From Flavobacterium pectinovorum (GTDB taxonomy: Bacteria > Bacteroidota > Bacteroidia > Flavobacteriales > Flavobacteriaceae), in contig NZ_JAFEVZ010000011.1 in NCBI RefSeq assembly GCF_022802975.1, forward strand, positions 62,001 through 126,000: a stretch of 64,000 nucleotides of DNA, in the 5' to 3' direction. Under the pieces are notes generated by a model. That model saw nothing but the letters and a program-made list of their open reading frames with translations, searched no databases and was not told the DNA's origin. Shown here piece by piece: positions 61,320 through 64,000 of this stretch. Positions within the stretch are counted from its first letter, which is position 1; the number at the start of each line of letters is the position of its first letter. A program made the translations under genes and the position numbers.

Positions 61320-61805
61320 TTACTTCACAAATTGTCTCTCTTTATCAGAGAAACTTTTAGACTGTAAAATAAAGTTTTTTAGGTATTCTTTTAAGGCAGC
61401 GTTTTGCGCGGCATAATGTTCAGTCAGGAATTTTTTGTCTTCCTTGATATTTTTTTTGTAGCCGGTAATTCCGGGAACATTTTCCTGAATGCTCAATCGG
61501 ATCAATCGGATTTCAATGTTATTTGGTTCGCTTTTTATAGTCGATTCAAGCAATTTTGCTCCTTCTTTGAAACGTTCCATTTTTTCGCCCAGTTTTTTTT
61601 CAAACTTCGAATCCAATAAAATTGATGCGGCTTTGTAGGCCACAAAAATTTTATCATCATTTGCAGAAACACCCGCCAGTTTCTCTGAAAATTCTTTGGC
61701 ATTATTTTCAGATTTTGTAACATCAGCATACATTTTTCTAATAGCAGCCAAATCCGGATTGCCTGCAAAATTGATCCATAAAAGTAATGTTAACAGCAGT
61801 TTCAT
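61320..61805 (-). CDS. Hypothetical exported protein of the flexirubin-type cluster
   Basis: Not assigned to a known family. It has 161 residues with a short signal peptide (MKLLLTLLLWINFAGNPD). The mature protein is helical with TPR-like spacing (KEFSEKLAGVSANDDKIFVA, YKAASILLDSKFEKKLGEKM; LLESTIKSEPNNIEIRLIRL). It lies 2 nt before (downstream of) the dehydratase gene and 18 nt upstream of the GT2-DUF2062 gene, so it belongs to the operon. A periplasmic accessory role is an inference from signal and position. Confidence 0.65.
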   Translation of the reverse strand: MKLLLTLLLWINFAGNPDLAAIRKMYADVTKSENNAKEFSEKLAGVSANDDKIFVAYKAASILLDSKFEKKLGEKMERFKEGAKLLESTIKSEPNNIEIRLIRLSIQENVPGITGYKKNIKEDKKFLTEHYAAQNAALKEYLKNFILQSKSFSDKERQFVK

Positions 61806-61807
61806 AA

Positions 61808-62179
61808 TTATATCTTTTTATACACATTGCTCAGTTTCAAAGCAACGGTGTCATTAAAATAAGTAGTGTTTTTTACTTTAGTCAAATTATCTTCAGTTGT
61901 TGCGATATCAAGTTCCAGACGCAATTCCGGAGTATTTTCAGGGTTTATGAGCGCCATAAACTTTACATTTGAAAGTGTCTGAATCATCAAAGTCTGCTGT
62001 GTGATTTTCTCCGTCAACTCTTTAATAATCTGGATCATGCAAACACCCGGCATAATGGGATTTCCCGGAAAATGACCTTTGAAAACTTCATGTTTTTCAT
62101 TGATCAAAATCGTAATAGTATATTTAGAATCTGATATTTTTTCTTCTGAAAGAATTTTGTAAAAGTCTTTTAAAACCAT
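61808..62179 (-). CDS. Hotdog-fold 3-hydroxyacyl-ACP dehydratase-like protein
   Basis: A 123-residue FabZ/FabA-like hotdog protein. Residues 30-55 read HEVFKGHFPGNPIMPGVCMI then QIIKE, which is the FabZ active-site helix. His36 is present, but the position of the catalytic Glu is Gln50 by this alignment. In aryl-polyene synthesis dedicated dehydratases (ApeI/ApeP-like) introduce the double bonds. The substitution may mean it works with a partner dehydratase or has another role, such as thioester binding. It is in the operon with 12- and 2-nt gaps. Confidence 0.8.
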   Translation of the reverse strand: MVLKDFYKILSEEKISDSKYTITILINEKHEVFKGHFPGNPIMPGVCMIQIIKELTEKITQQTLMIQTLSNVKFMALINPENTPELRLELDIATTEDNLTKVKNTTYFNDTVALKLSNVYKKI

Positions 62180-62191
62180 ATATTTTATAAT

Positions 62192-62815
62192 TTATTTTCC
62201 TCCAAAAGAATAAGAAAGCCCAAGTTGAAAATTGACATTTGTATTATAATTTCCAAATAAATAATGATCGTTTCGTTCATTATAATAGTAATCACTGTCT
62301 AATATATCCAAAGCTCCTTTTTTAAATCGGGCTTCAAAGGTCAAGCCTGATGGCAGACGATATGCAATACCGGTAATAAAGGCTAAATCATTATATGTTT
62401 CTCTTTTGGCTAGATTATTATTTACCAGAACATCCAAAGCCGGTCCAAATTGTATTTGAATTCCGGGTCCAAATGTAAATTTATTGATAACAGCAAAAGA
62501 TAAATAGCCTAATTGTAAATCACGATACTCGACTCTTTCTACATTCGATTCATAATAATTTCTTGCCACATTATCAGATCCTTGCCTGATATAACTTATT
62601 TCTGGCTGCAATGCGTAACGTTTCGTTAAATTAATTTCTCCAAAACCACCAACATAAAAGTCGGTTTTATAGCTGGCATGCATTTCTGAAATAGTTGAAA
62701 ATGAAAAACCACCTCTTAAACCCGGCTTAAAAGTAACCTGACCCTGTGTTTGTTGCAACACAAAAAAAGTTATAACTACAAGTAATAAACTAGGATACCT
62801 CAATTTATTTAACAT
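62192..62815 (-). CDS. Outer-membrane beta-barrel protein (PorT-like), paralogue B
   Basis: A 207-residue protein from the ATG at 62815, with a signal peptide (MLNKLRYPSLLLVVITFFVL, QQTQGQ). An eight-stranded barrel pattern follows with alternating aromatic strands (FKPGLRGGFSFSTISEMHAS; FYVGGFGEINLTKRYALQPE; GLTFEARFKKGALDIL; NVNFQLGLSYSFGGK). It is a paralogue of the next upstream gene and overlaps it by 11 nt. Its function in a pigment operon is unknown; it may support insertion of the pigment into the outer membrane. Confidence 0.82.
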   Translation of the reverse strand: MLNKLRYPSLLLVVITFFVLQQTQGQVTFKPGLRGGFSFSTISEMHASYKTDFYVGGFGEINLTKRYALQPEISYIRQGSDNVARNYYESNVERVEYRDLQLGYLSFAVINKFTFGPGIQIQFGPALDVLVNNNLAKRETYNDLAFITGIAYRLPSGLTFEARFKKGALDILDSDYYYNERNDHYLFGNYNTNVNFQLGLSYSFGGK

Positions 62816-63410
62816 CAAAAGTATAACTAATACCTAGCTGAAAAACCGTGTTTAAGAAAACATCGTCATAACTATAGTCATCGTTATCAATGCCATCGTA
62901 TCCGTAAATATCAATTAAACCTTGTTTAAATCGTGCTTCAAAAGTTAATCCGTTAGGTAAAGAATATCCAACACCTCCAATAATAGAAAGGTCGGTTCCA
63001 ACAGGATTATAATAATTGTATTCAGGAAAACTGTCATCTGTTTTAATATCCAATGAAGGCCCGCCTAATATATGAAATCCTCCTCCGCCAAAATGAAATT
63101 TAGCAACAGCACCAATTGATATGTAATTTAAATCGTAATTTGCGGTACGCGATCCGGGTCCGTCAATTTCAAATTCACGAACTTTTGCACCTTGTCTGGT
63201 ATAGGTAAGTTCAGGCTGAAGTGTGAAATATTTATTGAATTTTATCGCTACAAAACCTCCGGCATAAAAATCTGATTTAGGGTCACTGTCAAAATTGGTT
63301 ATGTTTGAAACGTTTAAACCGCCTCGAATTCCAGGACTCACTTTTACCTGTGCTTGTGATGTTGCAAGGCCAATAATTAAAACAAATGCAATTAAGGTTA
63401 CTTTTTTCAT
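62805..63410 (-). CDS. Outer-membrane beta-barrel protein (PorT-like), paralogue A
   Basis: A 201-residue barrel with signal peptide MKKVTLIAFVLIIGLATSQA. It shares with paralogue B the phrases VSPGIRGGLNVSNI / FKPGLRGGFSFSTI, DFYAGGFVAIKFNKYFTLQP, ELTYTRQGA, LPNGLTFEARFKQGLIDIYG and the LGISYTF end. The C-terminal aromatic strand is a normal barrel insertion signal. The gene pair arose by tandem duplication. The start lies 27 nt after the lipoprotein-like gene's stop. Confidence 0.83.
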   Translation of the reverse strand: MKKVTLIAFVLIIGLATSQAQVKVSPGIRGGLNVSNITNFDSDPKSDFYAGGFVAIKFNKYFTLQPELTYTRQGAKVREFEIDGPGSRTANYDLNYISIGAVAKFHFGGGGFHILGGPSLDIKTDDSFPEYNYYNPVGTDLSIIGGVGYSLPNGLTFEARFKQGLIDIYGYDGIDNDDYSYDDVFLNTVFQLGISYTFDVK

Positions 63411-63437
63411 GTATATCTGATTTTAGTTAATTGATTT

Positions 63438-64000
63438 TTACTCTGATTTAAAATAATTTAGCTCAATTTTTAATTTGATGTTTTGATGTAAAATGACGAC
63501 TTTTTTAGCAAAAATATCGTTTTCTAAAGTAAAAGTAATTGTTAATTTATTTTTTGTTTTAGAAGAACGTAAGATTTTTTCTAATTTTTGATCTTTTTTT
63601 GATAAAAAAAGATAGTTGTCATGTTTACCGTCTGCCGATTTATAAATGTTATATTCTTCGTTTTCGAATTGTTCCTGAATCAAATATTTATTTTTAAGAA
63701 GCAGTCGAAAATCTTCTTTCAGAGTATTGATCAGGATTTTTCGATCGAGTTCTGAAACTATTGAATTGACTTTAAAACTGGTTTCAGAAATTTCAAAATC
63801 CATTAATTTATTGCCGAATTCCGTAGTAAAAACAACTCGGTGTATAGTATCATTTATTTTTTTTGCGATGAAAATTCCCGACAATTCATTTCCGTAAACG
63901 CTTATGTTGGTTTTATACACATAATCGGTTTTTGAATCAGAAAAGTAAGGTACTTCAATCGAGGTTTTGTCTAATTTTTTGGGCGTATAATTTTTAGTGA
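63438..64000 (-). CDS. Beta-rich protein of the flexirubin-type operon, 5' end beyond the window
   Basis: The frame stays open to the window edge; a GTG at 63920 could start a 160-residue product, but coding sequence continues upstream (KNYTPKKLDKTSIEVPYFSD), so the start is off the window. It is beta-rich: VYKTNISVYGNELSGIFIAK, IHRVVFTTEFGNKLMDFEIS. This resembles the strands of LolA/LolB or DUF3261-type lipoproteins found in aryl-polyene clusters. No signal is visible because the N-terminus is missing. The family is an inference. Confidence 0.6.
   Translation of the reverse strand, partial: TKNYTPKKLDKTSIEVPYFSDSKTDYVYKTNISVYGNELSGIFIAKKINDTIHRVVFTTEFGNKLMDFEISETSFKVNSIVSELDRKILINTLKEDFRLLLKNKYLIQEQFENEEYNIYKSADGKHDNYLFLSKKDQKLEKILRSSKTKNKLTITFTLENDIFAKKVVILHQNIKLKIELNYFKSE

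Overview
The window looks like a chromosomal segment of a Bacteroidota member close to Flavobacterium. The evidence is low GC, almost no Shine-Dalgarno sites, promoter motifs of the Bacteroidota type (TTTG, 17-19 nt spacer, TAnnTTTG), type IX secretion (T9SS) C-terminal sorting tails, a SprE/PorW lipoprotein, an F-ATPase operon without atpD/atpC, and many families found mainly in this phylum (DUF4254, DUF4292, DUF5687, ORF6N). Gene order (sprE-bactofilin-atp genes, then a flexirubin-type locus) resembles what I remember of F. johnsoniae. That comparison is from memory and was not searched.

Layout. 0-5.3 kb: tail of an S1-domain protein, two T9SS-exported proteins (a delta-60-repeat protein and a GH8 glycosidase) and tatA. 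5.4-9.9 kb: a membrane stub that looks like an M23 peptidase without its catalytic domain, a GH3-like adenylate-forming enzyme, a ParDE toxin-antitoxin pair with a likely operator, and a nucleoside-phosphorylase-like protein. 9.9-15 kb: a short exopolysaccharide operon (UDP-glucuronate decarboxylase, sugar transferase, GT2), an ORF6N gene carrying an internal palindrome, and a CapK-like ligase. 15-25.7 kb: purD, upp, DUF4254/GT9, a TonB-like protein, a PaaE-type reductase and an ABC exporter pair. 25.8-34.8 kb: sprE, bactofilin, atpZ/I-like genes and atpB-E-F-H-A-G. 34.8-36.4 kb: a long non-coding region with two related blocks of structured tandem repeats and a 160-bp MITE-like element. 36.5-43 kb: flippase, dUTPase, nucleotidyltransferase, TPR protein, DUF4292 lipoprotein and EnvC-like protein. 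43-46.4 kb: transglutaminase / alpha-E / ATP-grasp operon. 46.7-51.7 kb: rbfA, FtsX-type permease, MATE pump, amidase and a dihydrouridine synthase. 51.8-64 kb: a tightly packed minus-strand operon (ligase, C45 acyltransferase, FAD oxidoreductase, MMPL-acyltransferase fusion, GT2-DUF2062, hotdog dehydratase, two beta-barrels, lipoprotein-like gene) that matches the export and assembly half of a flexirubin/aryl-polyene locus.

The least explained sequence is the repeat region at 34.77-36.04 kb. Two blocks each contain a terminator-like stem, a leader hairpin with compensatory changes in its upper stem, a short second hairpin, and an array of alternating 43/45-bp units with GGG...CCC arms. I do not recognise it as a known element.
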